Source of the DNA: Floridanema aerugineum
GTDB lineage: Bacteria > Cyanobacteriota > Cyanobacteriia > Cyanobacteriales > Aerosakkonemataceae
Length of the DNA stretch: 64,000 bases
Direction: 5' to 3'
NCBI RefSeq assembly: GCF_041929345.1
Contig: NZ_JBHFNQ010000210.1
Span: forward strand, 62,001-126,000
Part shown: piece by piece, positions 1-8,848 of the stretch
Layout: each line of letters begins with the position of its first letter
How positions within the stretch are numbered: the first letter of the stretch is position 1
The notes under the pieces: model-generated
What the model was told of the DNA's origin: nothing
The model's input: only the letters and a program-made list of their open reading frames with translations
The model's database searches: none
Translations under genes and position numbers: made by a program

Positions 1-146
1 AATTCATCAAATGGTAATTGCGGATCGACCCGTAATTCTTCAGCAATAATCTTTTGGAAATCATTTCTGACAACCTGCAAATTAAAAATAAAAGTGCTCG
101 GTTGATTGATTGTATAAACTAATTGCGAAATTACATTATATTTCAT
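1..146 (-). CDS. Transglutaminase-like protein, N-terminal fragment (partial)
   Basis: The first 48 codons of a minus-strand gene begin at an ATG at 146 and run off the left edge without a stop. The peptide starts MKYNVISQLVYTINQPSTF and continues with NLQVV and an acidic-hydrophobic stretch, which resembles the N-terminal beta domain that precedes the catalytic domain in bacterial transglutaminase-like cysteine proteases. The catalytic Cys-His-Asp part would lie outside the window, so activity cannot be judged. It lies downstream of clpC on the same strand, separated by about 200 bp that hold a terminator-like hairpin, so it is probably transcribed on its own. Confidence 0.6.
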   Translation of the reverse strand, partial: MKYNVISQLVYTINQPSTFIFNLQVVRNDFQKIIAEELRVDPQLPFDE

Positions 147-203
147 GATCGTGACTTACAGGATTTATAGATTGACTAGATTTTTTGATTATTAATCCTG
201 ATT

Positions 204-235
204 AGATCCCCGACCTCTTCAAGAAATCGGGAATC
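204..235. repeat. Short imperfect hairpin repeat
   Basis: The arms CCCGA (209-213) and TCGGG (227-231) are extended by AGATC and GAATCT outside. The sequence CGACCTCTTCAAGAAATCGG is of a type that recurs between genes in filamentous cyanobacteria (recollection, not searched). It may fold in RNA. Confidence 0.4.
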
Positions 236-249
236 TAGCTTGCAGTAAT

Positions 250-285
250 CAACAGAAAAACGGTAGAAATTAACCCTACCGTTTT
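250..285 (-). terminator. Probable rho-independent terminator of clpC
   Basis: A perfect 10-bp stem (257-266 with 276-285, core CGGTAG/CTACCG) is followed, reading the minus strand, by a short run of T. It lies about 60 bp past the clpC stop codon, the expected place for a terminator. Confidence 0.65.
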
Positions 286-318
286 CCAAAACCTTGCAGT
301 CTGAAAAATTGAATTCTA

Positions 319-341
319 GGAGCAATTCATGAATTGCCCCT
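319..341. repeat. Palindrome GCAATTCATGAATTGC
   Basis: A 16-bp perfect palindrome (322-337) sits in an imperfect longer one with G-rich and C-rich flanks, directly after the clpC stop. It is related to the larger palindrome at 19533-19584, which shares the AATTCATGAATT core and CCCCTAC flank. Confidence 0.6.
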
Positions 342-346
342 ACAAC

Positions 347-2821
347 TTATTCAGCCGCTTGGGGTAGCAACTCTCGCCTCTCCCCTTGACGTACTTTTAC
401 TTGACCTTGGTCGTCCACATCCACAACTACAGTATCTCCCGTTTGAATGCGACCAGAAAGAATTTCCTCAGCCAAACTATCCTCTAACAACCGCATAATT
501 GCACGGCGTAAAGGTCTTGCACCATAGCTCGGGTTGTAACCTTCTTGTACCAAGCGGTCCTTGAAAGCTTCCGTTACCTCTAAAGTAATCTCTTGTTCCA
601 ACAACCGACCGAAAACCTCCTTGAGCATGATATCGGCAATTTCCTTAACTTCATCCTTGGAAAGTTGCCGGAAGACAATAATTTCATCCAAACGGTTGAG
701 GAATTCTGGACGGAAATATTGCTTCAACTCCTCATTAACCAAAGAACGAATCCGGTTGTACTGCGCCTCGTTTTGGTCAGAGGAGAATTCAAAGCCCAAA
801 GAACCGCCGCCTTTTTCAATTACCTTAGAACCGATGTTGGAGGTCATGATCAATAAAGTGTTCTTGAAATCTACCGTCCGACCCTTGGCATCAGTCAAAC
901 GACCATCTTCCAAGATTTGCAGCAGCATATTGAAAACATCGGGGTGGGCTTTTTCGATTTCGTCGAAAAGTACCACAGTATAAGGACGACGACGTACTGC
1001 TTCCGTTAATTGTCCGCCTTCGTTGTAACCAACATAACCCGGAGGAGAACCAATCAACTTAGAAACCGTGTGCCGTTCCATGTATTCCGACATATCCAAG
1101 CGGATCATTGCTTCTTCCGAACCAAAGAAATAGGATGCTAGAGCCTTAGCTAACTCTGTTTTACCTACCCCGGTTGGGCCAGAGAAGACAAAGCTGGCGA
1201 TCGGACGATTTGGATTCTTCAACCCAACTCTAGCCCGACGGATCGCCCGTGAAACAGCTGTAACTGCTTCTTCCTGACCAATCAAACGCTGGTGCAGGGT
1301 GTCTTCCATGTGTAGTAACTTTTCCGACTCAGACTCAGTGAGTTTATTCACTGGTACACCAGTCCAAGAAGCGACAATTTGAGCAATGTCTTCTTCGGTG
1401 ACAACTGGTTGTAAATCCTTGTCGGAGGAAGTCTCGGTAGTTTTTTTATTTTGGGAAATCGATCGAATCTGGCTCTTAATTTCCATTTCTCGATCGCGCA
1501 ACTCACCCGCCCGATCGAAATCTTGGGATCTCACAGCATCATCTTTTTCCTTAAGAACTTGACGCAGTTCCTTATCCAACTCTTTCGCTGCTGGTGGCAA
1601 TTGCGAGTTAATCAAACGTACTCTAGAACCTGCTTCATCAACCAAATCGATCGCCTTATCTGGCAAGAACCGATCCGAGATATAGCGATCGGATAACTTC
1701 GCAGCTGCAATAATCGCCTCATCAGAAATCTTCAGCTTATGGTGTTGCTCGTAGCGTTCGCGCAAACCGTAGAGAATCTCAATCGTCTCCTCTACAGAAG
1801 GCTCGCCCACCATTACTGGTTGGAAGCGTCTTTCTAGAGCCGCATCTCTTTCAATATGTTTGCGATACTCATCTAAAGTTGTCGCGCCGATGCACTGGAG
1901 TTCGCCCCGTGCTAAAGCAGGCTTCAGAATATTAGCAGCATCGATCGCACCCTCAGCCGCACCCGCTCCGATCAGAGTATGAACCTCATCGATCACCAGA
2001 ATTACATTTCCAGCCGATCGAATTTCATCCATAATCTTCTTCAAGCGTTCCTCAAACTCACCCCGATATTTTGTCCCTGCAACCAGCAAACCAATATCGA
2101 GAGTCACCACCCGCTTATCTTCGAGAATATCTGGCACATCAGAATTAGCAATGCGTTGGGCTAGACCTTCTGCGATCGCTGTTTTACCAACACCAGGTTC
2201 CCCAATTAATACAGGATTATTCTTAGTCCGCCGACCCAGAATTTGAATTACCCGCTCAATTTCCCGTTGGCGACCCACCACCGGATCGAGTTTACCTTCC
2301 CCAGCCATCTGAGTTAGATTCGAGCCAAATTCATCCAAAGTTGGAGTCTTCGTCCGACCTTGACTGACACCTGGGGTAACTTCGGTATTTTCACCCAACA
2401 TCCGAATGACTTGGGTGCGAACTTTCGATAAATCGACACCTAGATTTTCCAGAACTCTTGCTGCAACCCCCTCCCCTTCCCGGATCAGACCTAAAAGGAG
2501 ATGCTCAGTGCCAATGTAGTTATGCCCTAGTTGACGAGCTTCTTCTAGGGATAACTCCAGAACGCGCTTAGCTCTGGGGGTAAAAGGTATTTCTACAGCA
2601 ACAAAACCAGAACCCCTACCGATAATTTTCTCTACTTCAATGCGAGCGTCTTTGAGATTAACGCCCATCGATTTGAGTACCTTGGCGGCGACACCTGTCC
2701 CCTCACCAATCAGACCTAATAGGATCTGTTCTGTACCTACAAAGTTGTGTCCCAGGCGACGTGCTTCTTCCTGGGCCAGCATGATCACTTTAATTGCTTT
2801 TTCTGTAAAGCGTTCAAACAT
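347..2821 (-). CDS. clpC: ATP-dependent Clp protease ATPase subunit ClpC
   Basis: An 824-residue HSP100 chaperone that unfolds substrates and feeds them to the ClpP/ClpR protease in the cytoplasm. Domain order: a double Clp N-domain (about 2-140), the first AAA+ module with Walker A GEPGVGKT and Walker B VILVIDEVH, a central UVR-type coiled segment (around DFDRAGELRDREME) that marks ClpC rather than ClpB, a second AAA+ module with Walker A GPTGVGKT and Walker B VVLFDEIEKAH, an LGF loop likely to dock ClpP, and a C-terminal D2-small domain ending LPQAAE. Full length for the family. Its adaptor ClpS is encoded at 63009-63290. The gene ends at a hairpin terminator and appears monocistronic. Confidence 0.98.
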   Translation of the reverse strand: MFERFTEKAIKVIMLAQEEARRLGHNFVGTEQILLGLIGEGTGVAAKVLKSMGVNLKDARIEVEKIIGRGSGFVAVEIPFTPRAKRVLELSLEEARQLGHNYIGTEHLLLGLIREGEGVAARVLENLGVDLSKVRTQVIRMLGENTEVTPGVSQGRTKTPTLDEFGSNLTQMAGEGKLDPVVGRQREIERVIQILGRRTKNNPVLIGEPGVGKTAIAEGLAQRIANSDVPDILEDKRVVTLDIGLLVAGTKYRGEFEERLKKIMDEIRSAGNVILVIDEVHTLIGAGAAEGAIDAANILKPALARGELQCIGATTLDEYRKHIERDAALERRFQPVMVGEPSVEETIEILYGLRERYEQHHKLKISDEAIIAAAKLSDRYISDRFLPDKAIDLVDEAGSRVRLINSQLPPAAKELDKELRQVLKEKDDAVRSQDFDRAGELRDREMEIKSQIRSISQNKKTTETSSDKDLQPVVTEEDIAQIVASWTGVPVNKLTESESEKLLHMEDTLHQRLIGQEEAVTAVSRAIRRARVGLKNPNRPIASFVFSGPTGVGKTELAKALASYFFGSEEAMIRLDMSEYMERHTVSKLIGSPPGYVGYNEGGQLTEAVRRRPYTVVLFDEIEKAHPDVFNMLLQILEDGRLTDAKGRTVDFKNTLLIMTSNIGSKVIEKGGGSLGFEFSSDQNEAQYNRIRSLVNEELKQYFRPEFLNRLDEIIVFRQLSKDEVKEIADIMLKEVFGRLLEQEITLEVTEAFKDRLVQEGYNPSYGARPLRRAIMRLLEDSLAEEILSGRIQTGDTVVVDVDDQGQVKVRQGERRELLPQAAE

Positions 2822-3023
2822 GGCAGCTTTCCATCACCTGCTGAGTCCCGGTAGGTTGATTCTAGCATAGGGATTCTGGAGGGCTGACATTCTTCTTGAA
2901 TAAACACCCCTTGAGACTGGTACATTTATTGATAAAAAATTGGCGGTTTTCCCTTGGCGATCGCCATTTATGTATCTAAAACATCTAAATTCTTCCCTTT
3001 ACTAACTTTTAATTTTTTCACTG

Positions 3024-3719
3024 TTAATTAGCAATTTCTCTCATCTGTAATTCCCAACCATAAGTGGCAAGACGCAAAAAAATTTGCTGTTCCCACTGGG
3101 CTAAAGTCCGAGTAAATTCGGGATATTGCAAGCCATTTAGCCAAAGAATCAAAGCATCTTCACCCGTATCTTGATAGTATCCGCGTCGTCTTCCAGCCAA
3201 TTTGAAGCCAAACTTTTCGTAAAGAGAAATGGCTGGCTGATTGGACGCTTTTACTTCTAAGGTGGCTCGTTCTAATCCTCGTTGTCTGGCTCTAGACAAC
3301 AAAGCTAGGAGCATCGCCTGACCTAAACCTTGATGTTGGTACTCAGGAGAGACAGCCACGATCGTAATGTGTGCCTCATCTAAAATAGCCCACTGACAGC
3401 CCATTGCCAAGAGTCGGGGACTGGGGACTGGGGACTGGGGACTGGGGACAAGGGGACAAGGGGAATTTTTATCTTCTGCTCCCCTGCTCCCCTGCTCCTC
3501 TGCCCCTCTGCTCCTCTGCTCCTCTGCCCCTCTGCCCCTCTGCCCCTCTGCCCCCCCGCTCCCTCGCGCCAAAATTAACAAAACGTCACTATTAGGGCTT
3601 TCTAACTCTCTTTGGTAGCCTTCTAGAGTCCAGAGTCCAGCAAAGCATTTTTGGTCTAGTTCGACTACTGCTGGTAACAAATCTATTGTTAAAGGTTGAA
3701 TAATTAATGTTTGTGTCAA
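3024..3719 (-). CDS. rimI: RimI-type GNAT N-acetyltransferase with a repeat-encoded insertion
   Basis: A GNAT-fold enzyme expected to transfer acetyl from acetyl-CoA to a protein N-terminus (ribosomal protein S18 in the RimI model). The acetyl-CoA loop is visible as QHQGLGQAMLLALL, followed by LEVKASNQPAISLYEKFGF and a conserved GRRRGYYQDTGEDALILWL end. At 231 residues it is about 50 longer than usual. The extra part (about 52-102) is a low-complexity GAEEQRSRGAEEQ and PSPQSPVPSP stretch read straight through a tandem heptamer array at 3412-3565. The frame stays open, so the protein may work with a disordered loop. No ATG is suitably placed; a TTG at 3719 is the likely start. The family is clear, the substrate inferred. 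Confidence 0.85.
   Translation of the reverse strand: MTQTLIIQPLTIDLLPAVVELDQKCFAGLWTLEGYQRELESPNSDVLLILARGSGGAEGQRGRGAEEQRSRGAEEQGSRGAEDKNSPCPLVPSPQSPVPSPRLLAMGCQWAILDEAHITIVAVSPEYQHQGLGQAMLLALLSRARQRGLERATLEVKASNQPAISLYEKFGFKLAGRRRGYYQDTGEDALILWLNGLQYPEFTRTLAQWEQQIFLRLATYGWELQMREIAN
3412..3565. repeat. Heptamer/nonamer tandem repeats inside rimI
   Basis: GGGACTG repeated about four times, then AAGGGGAC copies, then a long run of CCCCTCTG and CTCCTCTG units. The left part has four G4 runs spaced by three bases on the plus strand. It lies wholly inside the rimI reading frame and adds no stop. Confidence 0.9.
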
Positions 3720-3793
3720 GGCGCGAATGTAAACTGGTTAAAGTGAAGCACTTAAGCTTGTTATTTTGAATTTTTGAGGATCGCTCTCACATT

Positions 3794-5176
3794 ATGGTAT
3801 CAACTCACCCGGCTGAGGTTCGCAATTCTGGTTCTCAGTATTTGTCTGATTCCAGGAGTGCTACTGCTTCGCCAAATCAGGAACTTTTACCTTTGACAGC
3901 TAAGGTTAATAGTAGTGGCTGTTTGGAAATTGGTGGCTGTGATGTTACTTCTTTGGTGGCGCAGTTCGGTTCGCCACTATATATATTGGATGAAGAAACT
4001 GTGCGAACTGCTTGTCGCCAATATCGTGATAGTTTTAAAAGTTACTATCCGGGGGAATCTCAGGTAGTTTATGCTTCTAAGGCTTGGAATTGTTTGGCGG
4101 TTTGTGCGATCGTCCACAGTGAAGGTTTAGCTGTAGAAGTAGTATCTGGAGGCGAACTTTACACTGCTCTTCAGGCTGGTGTAGCTCCTGAAAAACTCTA
4201 TTTTCACGGTAATAATAAGTCGGTTCAGGAATTACAGTTAGCGATCGATTCCCAATGCACGATTATCGTCGATAATTGGCTAGAATTGGAAACTTTAGCT
4301 GGTTTAGCTAAATTGCCAGTATCAATTATGCTGCGGCTAACTCCAGGGATTGAATGTCATACTCACGAATATATCCGCACTGGTCACTTAGATAGTAAAT
4401 TTGGCTTCGATCCTCATCAAATAGATCGAGTATTTAGCTTTGTTAGCAAAAATCCTAACCTTAAATGTATAGGACTACACGCTCACATTGGTTCACAAAT
4501 CTTTGAACTCCAGCCTCATCACGATTTACCAGGAGTAATGGTAGAGTGGCTGAAAAAAGCAGCCGATTATGGTTTGCCAGTAACTCATTTAAATATTGGT
4601 GGTGGTTTAGGCATTCGCTACACTGAAGCTGACGATCCCCCAAGTATTGCCGAATGGTCGAAGGTTGTTTGTGAAGCGGTAACGGCTGCTTGTCAAGCTC
4701 AACAAGTACCTCTGCCAAAATTAATGTGTGAGCCTGGACGCTCTTTAATTGGATCGGCTTGTGTGACAGCTTACACGATCGGGAGTCGGAAAGAAGTGCC
4801 CGAAATTCGCACTTATATTTCTGTAGATGGGGGAATGTCGGATAATCCTCGTCCTATTACTTATCAATCAGTTTACCGAGCCGTTGTCGCCAATCGGATG
4901 TCTGCGCCTTTAACGGAAACGGTAACTGTTGCTGGTAAACACTGCGAGTCGGGGGATGTCTTGATTAAAGATATTTCTTTGCCTCCAACTCAACCGGGAG
5001 ATATTTTGGTAGTCCCCAGTACAGGCGCTTACAATTACAGCATGGCTTCTAACTATAACCGAGTGCCTCGTCCAGCAGCGGTTTTAGTTAAAGATGGGGA
5101 AGCGAATGTAATTATCCGGCGCGAGACTTATCAGGATTTGATCAGATGCGATCGCCTCCCAGAGCGGCTAATCTAA
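3794..5176 (+). CDS. lysA: Diaminopimelate decarboxylase
   Basis: A PLP enzyme that decarboxylates meso-diaminopimelate to L-lysine, the last step of lysine synthesis, drawing on a peptidoglycan precursor. The 460-residue fold-type III protein shows the PLP lysine in VVYASKAWN, the HIGSQI substrate loop, the phosphate-binding GGGLGIRY motif, CEPGRSL, and a C-terminal GAYNYSMASNYNR segment. An N-terminal extension of about 45 residues precedes the barrel. The ATG at 3794 follows a TGAGGA-like ribosome site. The next genes on the strand, cdaA and uppS, also relate to cell-wall metabolism, but gaps of 348 and 146 bp leave co-transcription open. Confidence 0.96.
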   Translation: MVSTHPAEVRNSGSQYLSDSRSATASPNQELLPLTAKVNSSGCLEIGGCDVTSLVAQFGSPLYILDEETVRTACRQYRDSFKSYYPGESQVVYASKAWNCLAVCAIVHSEGLAVEVVSGGELYTALQAGVAPEKLYFHGNNKSVQELQLAIDSQCTIIVDNWLELETLAGLAKLPVSIMLRLTPGIECHTHEYIRTGHLDSKFGFDPHQIDRVFSFVSKNPNLKCIGLHAHIGSQIFELQPHHDLPGVMVEWLKKAADYGLPVTHLNIGGGLGIRYTEADDPPSIAEWSKVVCEAVTAACQAQQVPLPKLMCEPGRSLIGSACVTAYTIGSRKEVPEIRTYISVDGGMSDNPRPITYQSVYRAVVANRMSAPLTETVTVAGKHCESGDVLIKDISLPPTQPGDILVVPSTGAYNYSMASNYNRVPRPAAVLVKDGEANVIIRRETYQDLIRCDRLPERLI

Positions 5177-5524
5177 GTAGAGAAGTAGGGGAGCAGGGAG
5201 ATAACTTAAAACTCCCTCTCTCAAAACTTTGCCTCTGCTTTCTGCCTTCTAAAATATTGAGTCTTGAATTAAATAGTTTTTGGTCTGCAAAAAGTAATAT
5301 TTGTTTCAAGGATGAAAAAGTTTTTTTAGCGATTTCAGTCAAAAAAAAAATTAAAATTAAATTAAATTAAATTAAATGAAAAACCTGGCAATTTGTAAAG
5401 CTTTGATACCACTGGTAATAATTGAAATTATGATGAAATTACATTCTTTTTGGCTAAACTCTGGTTCAGCTTAACTGATATGGTAGGAGCGAGGGGAGTT
5501 GTAGAGTAATTTATTCCAGAACTG
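5177..5524. other. lysA-cdaA intergenic region with a pentamer repeat
   Basis: A 348-bp AT-rich gap. It holds a pentanucleotide tandem (ATTAA, about seven units, roughly 5341-5377) next to an A-run, and no gene. The cdaA promoter should lie in the right half, but no clear -35/-10 pair stands out. Confidence 0.6.
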
Positions 5525-6451
5525 ATGGGAGATGCGCTACGTAAATGGCTGACCGACCCTAGTTGGGTTCTACGTTTAGTTGATGTGGGGTTGGTTCTGG
5601 CTCTCACCTATATGGTGCTGGTCATCATTGGTGAGCGACGCACCCTTTGGGTGGTCAGGGGATTTATTATCTTGATGTTGGCTAGTGTTTTGAGCAAAAG
5701 CCTAGACCTGTTTCTCTTGAGTTTTGTTCTGGATAAATTGGTTGTTGGCTCGGCTGTGGCGATGGCTGTGATCTTCCAGTCAGAGTTTCGCAGATTTTTG
5801 GAACAGCTTGGTCGGGGAGAAATTATGCAATTGTTTCATCACCCAGGTCGAGTTATGCCGAAGCAGGACAGCGTAACTGATGAAATTGTAGATGCGGTAA
5901 AAGAACTCTCTCAAAACCGGATCGGTGCTTTAATCATAATGGAAACAAGTAGTCCAATTGATGAGCAGGATTTTTCGGTGCCGGGAGTGAAACTGAATGC
6001 GGAAGTGTCTAAGGAACTGTTACAGACGATTTTCCAGACTTCAACTTTATTACATGATGGAGCGGTGTTGATTGCTGGTTCGCGAATTGTGGCTGCGGGA
6101 GTGATTTTACCTCTTTCGGAGCGCACTGCATCTCGCCAGTTGGGGACGCGCCACCGGGCGGCGATGGGAATTACAGAGCGAGTCGAAAATTGCTTGTGTA
6201 TTGTTGTATCTGAAGAAACGGGGTCAATTTCTTTAGCCGAAAGGGGTGTACTGAATCGACCTTTAACCAGCAGTAAACTAAAGGAACTTCTGGAATTGCG
6301 CTTTTCTCCTTCTAGTGATGAGAGGGCTGTGGCTCCTATACGTACTTTAGGTCGGCAAATTGGTTCCGGTGGACAGGCGGTTTTTGGGCGTTTGTTCGGT
6401 TGGCTTGGGCGTTTGTTCGGTTCGCGGTCATCTTCGCGGGATAAGAAATGA
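5525..6451 (+). CDS. cdaA: Diadenylate cyclase (c-di-AMP synthase), CdaA type
   Basis: Makes cyclic di-AMP from two ATP; c-di-AMP governs potassium and osmotic balance and the day-night response in cyanobacteria. The 308-residue protein has about three N-terminal membrane helices (roughly 15-85), a short linker, and a DAC domain with the signature motifs LLHDGAVLI and GTRHRAAMGI. The C-terminal tail is rich in Gly, Phe and Arg and ends RSSSRDKK. No CdaR or GlmM gene follows, unlike the Firmicutes operon; instead lysA lies before and uppS after, an order I recall from other cyanobacteria. Confidence 0.94.
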   Translation: MGDALRKWLTDPSWVLRLVDVGLVLALTYMVLVIIGERRTLWVVRGFIILMLASVLSKSLDLFLLSFVLDKLVVGSAVAMAVIFQSEFRRFLEQLGRGEIMQLFHHPGRVMPKQDSVTDEIVDAVKELSQNRIGALIIMETSSPIDEQDFSVPGVKLNAEVSKELLQTIFQTSTLLHDGAVLIAGSRIVAAGVILPLSERTASRQLGTRHRAAMGITERVENCLCIVVSEETGSISLAERGVLNRPLTSSKLKELLELRFSPSSDERAVAPIRTLGRQIGSGGQAVFGRLFGWLGRLFGSRSSSRDKK

Positions 6452-6597
6452 CTTGTCAGTGAGGACAAATAGGCGCAAGCTATTTAAAGTAACGATGTGA
6501 TGATTCGGACATTATGCTTCTTAAATGGTAGAGATTAACTGAATTGAAATTGTTCCTGACATTGAAAAACTAACGAATTCAAATTTTTAATGTTTAT

Positions 6598-7347
6598 ATG
6601 ACTCTCAAGCAAACTGTCTTAAAATATCTGCCGGATGATTTGGAGCCAGAGAGATTGCCCAGGCACGTAGCGGTGATTATGGATGGCAATGGTCGCTGGG
6701 CGAAGCAACAAGGTTTACCGCGAATTATGGGACATAGGCGCGGGGTTGATGCGCTGAAGGATTTGTTACGTTGCTGTAAGGATTGGGGGATTGAGGCGTT
6801 AACTGCTTATGCGTTTTCGACGGAGAATTGGGGGCGACCTTTAGAGGAAGTTGATTTTTTGATGACTTTGTTTGAGCGGGTTTTGCGTCAAGAATTGCGG
6901 GAAATGATGGAGGAGAATGTGCAAATTCGCTTTGTGGGGAATTTGAATTCTTTGCCTTCGTCGCTGCAAGCTGAAATTGAGCGATCGATGGCCCAAACCA
7001 AAGAAAATCAAGGAATTAAGTTTACGGTGGCGACGAATTACGGGGGCAGGGAGGAGATTTTACAGGCTTGTCGGGCGATCGCTAATCAAGTGCAACAAGG
7101 TACTCTAAACCCAGAACAAATTGATGATTCTTTGTTTGAAAGTCATCTTTACACGGCGGGGATTTGCGATCCCGATTTATTAATTCGGACTAGTGGCGAG
7201 ATGCGAATTAGTAATTTTCTGCTGTGGCAAATGGCTTATGCAGAAATTTATATTACTCAAACTCTTTGGCCTGATTTTGACCGGAAAGAGTTTCATCAAG
7301 CTTTGTCTGCTTATCAGCGGCGCGATCGACGTTTTGGAAAAGTCTAA
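6598..7347 (+). CDS. uppS: Isoprenyl (undecaprenyl) diphosphate synthase
   Basis: A cis-prenyltransferase that extends farnesyl diphosphate with isopentenyl units to the C55 lipid carrier of peptidoglycan and O-antigen synthesis. The 249-residue sequence has the catalytic MDGNGRWA motif (Asp about 29), GHRRG, the AFSTENW motif, and the C-terminal DLLIRTSGEMRISNFLLWQ and TLWPDF motifs. Length is normal and nothing essential is missing. It follows cdaA by 146 bp and converges on the DUF3143 gene. Confidence 0.96.
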   Translation: MTLKQTVLKYLPDDLEPERLPRHVAVIMDGNGRWAKQQGLPRIMGHRRGVDALKDLLRCCKDWGIEALTAYAFSTENWGRPLEEVDFLMTLFERVLRQELREMMEENVQIRFVGNLNSLPSSLQAEIERSMAQTKENQGIKFTVATNYGGREEILQACRAIANQVQQGTLNPEQIDDSLFESHLYTAGICDPDLLIRTSGEMRISNFLLWQMAYAEIYITQTLWPDFDRKEFHQALSAYQRRDRRFGKV

Positions 7348-7489
7348 CTATTTTAGATTTTAGATTTTGGATTTTAGATTTTTAGATTTTCTGATTGGGA
7401 ATTTCGGATTGATTAATCTAATTTGAGATTAAAACACCTGTTTCATCAATCACAAATCTAAAATCTAAAATCGCCAATCTAAAATCGTT
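7348..7489. repeat. Inverted arrays of a TTTTAGA heptamer
   Basis: Several TTTTAGAT units (about 7352-7395) are mirrored by AATCTAAA units (about 7456-7483) in the gap between convergent uppS and the DUF3143 gene. The two blocks can pair, so transcripts of either gene could end in a long A/U-rich hairpin. Confidence 0.75.
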
Positions 7490-7762
7490 TTAAGGGCCTG
7501 AGAAAACTGCTTCTTGAATGTCGCGGCGACTCAGGGAATATTTGAACGATCGTTGAATATCCTGACCATTTTCCCCAGCGTTGAGATAACGAACTGTTAT
7601 TTGGTCGATATCTAACCACAATTCAGCTTTCCAGGCGGGTTTTTCGACTCGCCAACAATGGAGTTCTGTTTCATCTTGTTGACATCCTTGGGCTTTTAAC
7701 CATTGTTCAATTTCTGGTAGGGGATGGTTATACAACGGGGTTTCTGGAGGAGGAATCGTCAT
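7490..7762 (-). CDS. DUF3143 family protein
   Basis: A 90-residue protein of a small family I know from cyanobacteria and plastid-bearing organisms. It starts MTIPPPETPLYNHPLPEIE and carries an LKAQGCQQDE/LHCWRVEKPAWKAELWLD core with a mixed alpha-beta pattern. There is no signal peptide or membrane segment. It lies 57 bp after the J-domain gene on the same strand and is probably co-transcribed with it; I recall this pairing in other cyanobacteria, which suggests a chaperone-linked role. No biochemical function is known to me. Confidence 0.8.
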   Translation of the reverse strand: MTIPPPETPLYNHPLPEIEQWLKAQGCQQDETELHCWRVEKPAWKAELWLDIDQITVRYLNAGENGQDIQRSFKYSLSRRDIQEAVFSGP

Positions 7763-7819
7763 AGTTTAATAAGTTAAAGGTGAGGAATAGTTAACCTTCA
7801 CTTATTATTTTTACGCTTA

Positions 7820-8395
7820 TTAGCCCAGCGGTGGCGCAGTGTGAACAGGGAATGAACTTACTGGAGTGGTGGTTACTTGTTTGAGTATGGTCTGATTTTC
7901 TTTGACTATTGGTTGTAATGCTGCTTCACCACGAGTTAAGGCAACGAAGAAGGCTAAGGCTAAACAGCCAATGAAGGTTAACAGGAGTAGAAATAAGGCA
8001 AAAATTTCTCCACCATCGAGGGGTCTGTCGGTGGGGTCGAGGTAAGCGGAAGAGGAATGGGTTTTTTGGGTAACTTGTTGGTGTAGGTTTGGCTTTGGCT
8101 GAACTACGGCGACGCGGGAGTAACCTATTTGGTAGTCGTAGGTTAGTCGGCGTTCTGGGTTGCTGAGAGTGGCGTAGGCTTCGTTAAGTTGTTGGAATTT
8201 GCTGGTGGCGATCGCTTTTGGTAAGGTTGTAGTGTCGGGATGGTAGCGTTTGCTTAATTCCCGGTAAGCACGCCTAATTTCTACGGGGGATGCGGCTGGA
8301 TGCAGCCCTAATAAGGCGTAATAACTCGAATTTATGCGATCTTTGGTGGAAACGCTGGTTTCGTTTTGGTTTTCTGTCTCCCTGTTGCTAGTCAC
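7820..8395 (-). CDS. J-domain protein with one C-terminal membrane helix
   Basis: A DnaJ-type co-chaperone expected to stimulate an Hsp70 at a membrane. The 191-residue protein has a J-domain at about 22-90 with the HPD motif in KRYHPDTTT and the FQQLNEAYATLSNPERR helix. A linker leads to one hydrophobic helix (FALFLLLLTFIGCLALAFFVAL, about 130-152) and a short tail. The Gly/Phe and zinc-finger regions of full DnaJ are absent, so it is a class III J-protein tethered to a membrane. It forms a pair with the DUF3143 gene downstream. Confidence 0.85.
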   Translation of the reverse strand: MTSNRETENQNETSVSTKDRINSSYYALLGLHPAASPVEIRRAYRELSKRYHPDTTTLPKAIATSKFQQLNEAYATLSNPERRLTYDYQIGYSRVAVVQPKPNLHQQVTQKTHSSSAYLDPTDRPLDGGEIFALFLLLLTFIGCLALAFFVALTRGEAALQPIVKENQTILKQVTTTPVSSFPVHTAPPLG

Positions 8396-8605
8396 CTCTG
8401 CTTCCCTCTGACTAGTTGTGAAAGTTTATCGACTATTTTAGCGATACTTACAGCTTAAAGTTATCCAGCAAGACTAACCATAGAACTTTGGACTGTATTT
8501 CAGGCTTCATTCGATCGGCAAAGAAAGGAAAGATGAAGTTTTGGTAAAATTGAGCCACATCACTATTGTTTAAGCTAAAACATTAGATGTTTCCACAGGT
8601 GAAAT

Positions 8606-8848
8606 ATGACACAAGCCATTAATAACGAACAATTAATGATCGATGAATTTAAAAAATTATCCAGTAATCAACAGCAAGAAGTCATTGATTTTATTCAATT
8701 TCTGCAATATAAATCCCAAAATAATGCGAAAGAAATACAACCTATTTCTGCTTATGAAGTTGCTCAACAATGGGCGGGATGTATTGATAGTGGATTAGGC
8801 GACCTTTCTACTAATAAAGCTTATTTAGAGGGATTTGGTAAAGAATGA
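8606..8848 (+). CDS. Antitoxin-like protein (DUF2281/VapB-type)
   Basis: An 80-residue protein with an N-terminal helix pattern DEFKKLSSNQQQEVIDFIQFLQYK typical of short DUF2281-type antitoxins, then a variable tail (residues about 45-80) likely to wrap the toxin. It has a strong ribosome site, AGGTGA, five bases before the ATG. The stop overlaps the start of the PIN-domain toxin gene by four bases (ATGA), the usual translational coupling of toxin-antitoxin pairs. It would neutralise the toxin and repress the operon. The family call rests on sequence feel and context. Confidence 0.75.
   Translation: MTQAINNEQLMIDEFKKLSSNQQQEVIDFIQFLQYKSQNNAKEIQPISAYEVAQQWAGCIDSGLGDLSTNKAYLEGFGKE

Noticed and set aside
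561..983. Plus-strand frames inside clpC
   Set aside because: Shadow frames of a highly conserved minus-strand gene.
5146..5370. Open frame overlapping the end of lysA and the following gap
   Set aside because: Overlaps lysA and runs into an A-run and pentamer repeat; no protein character.
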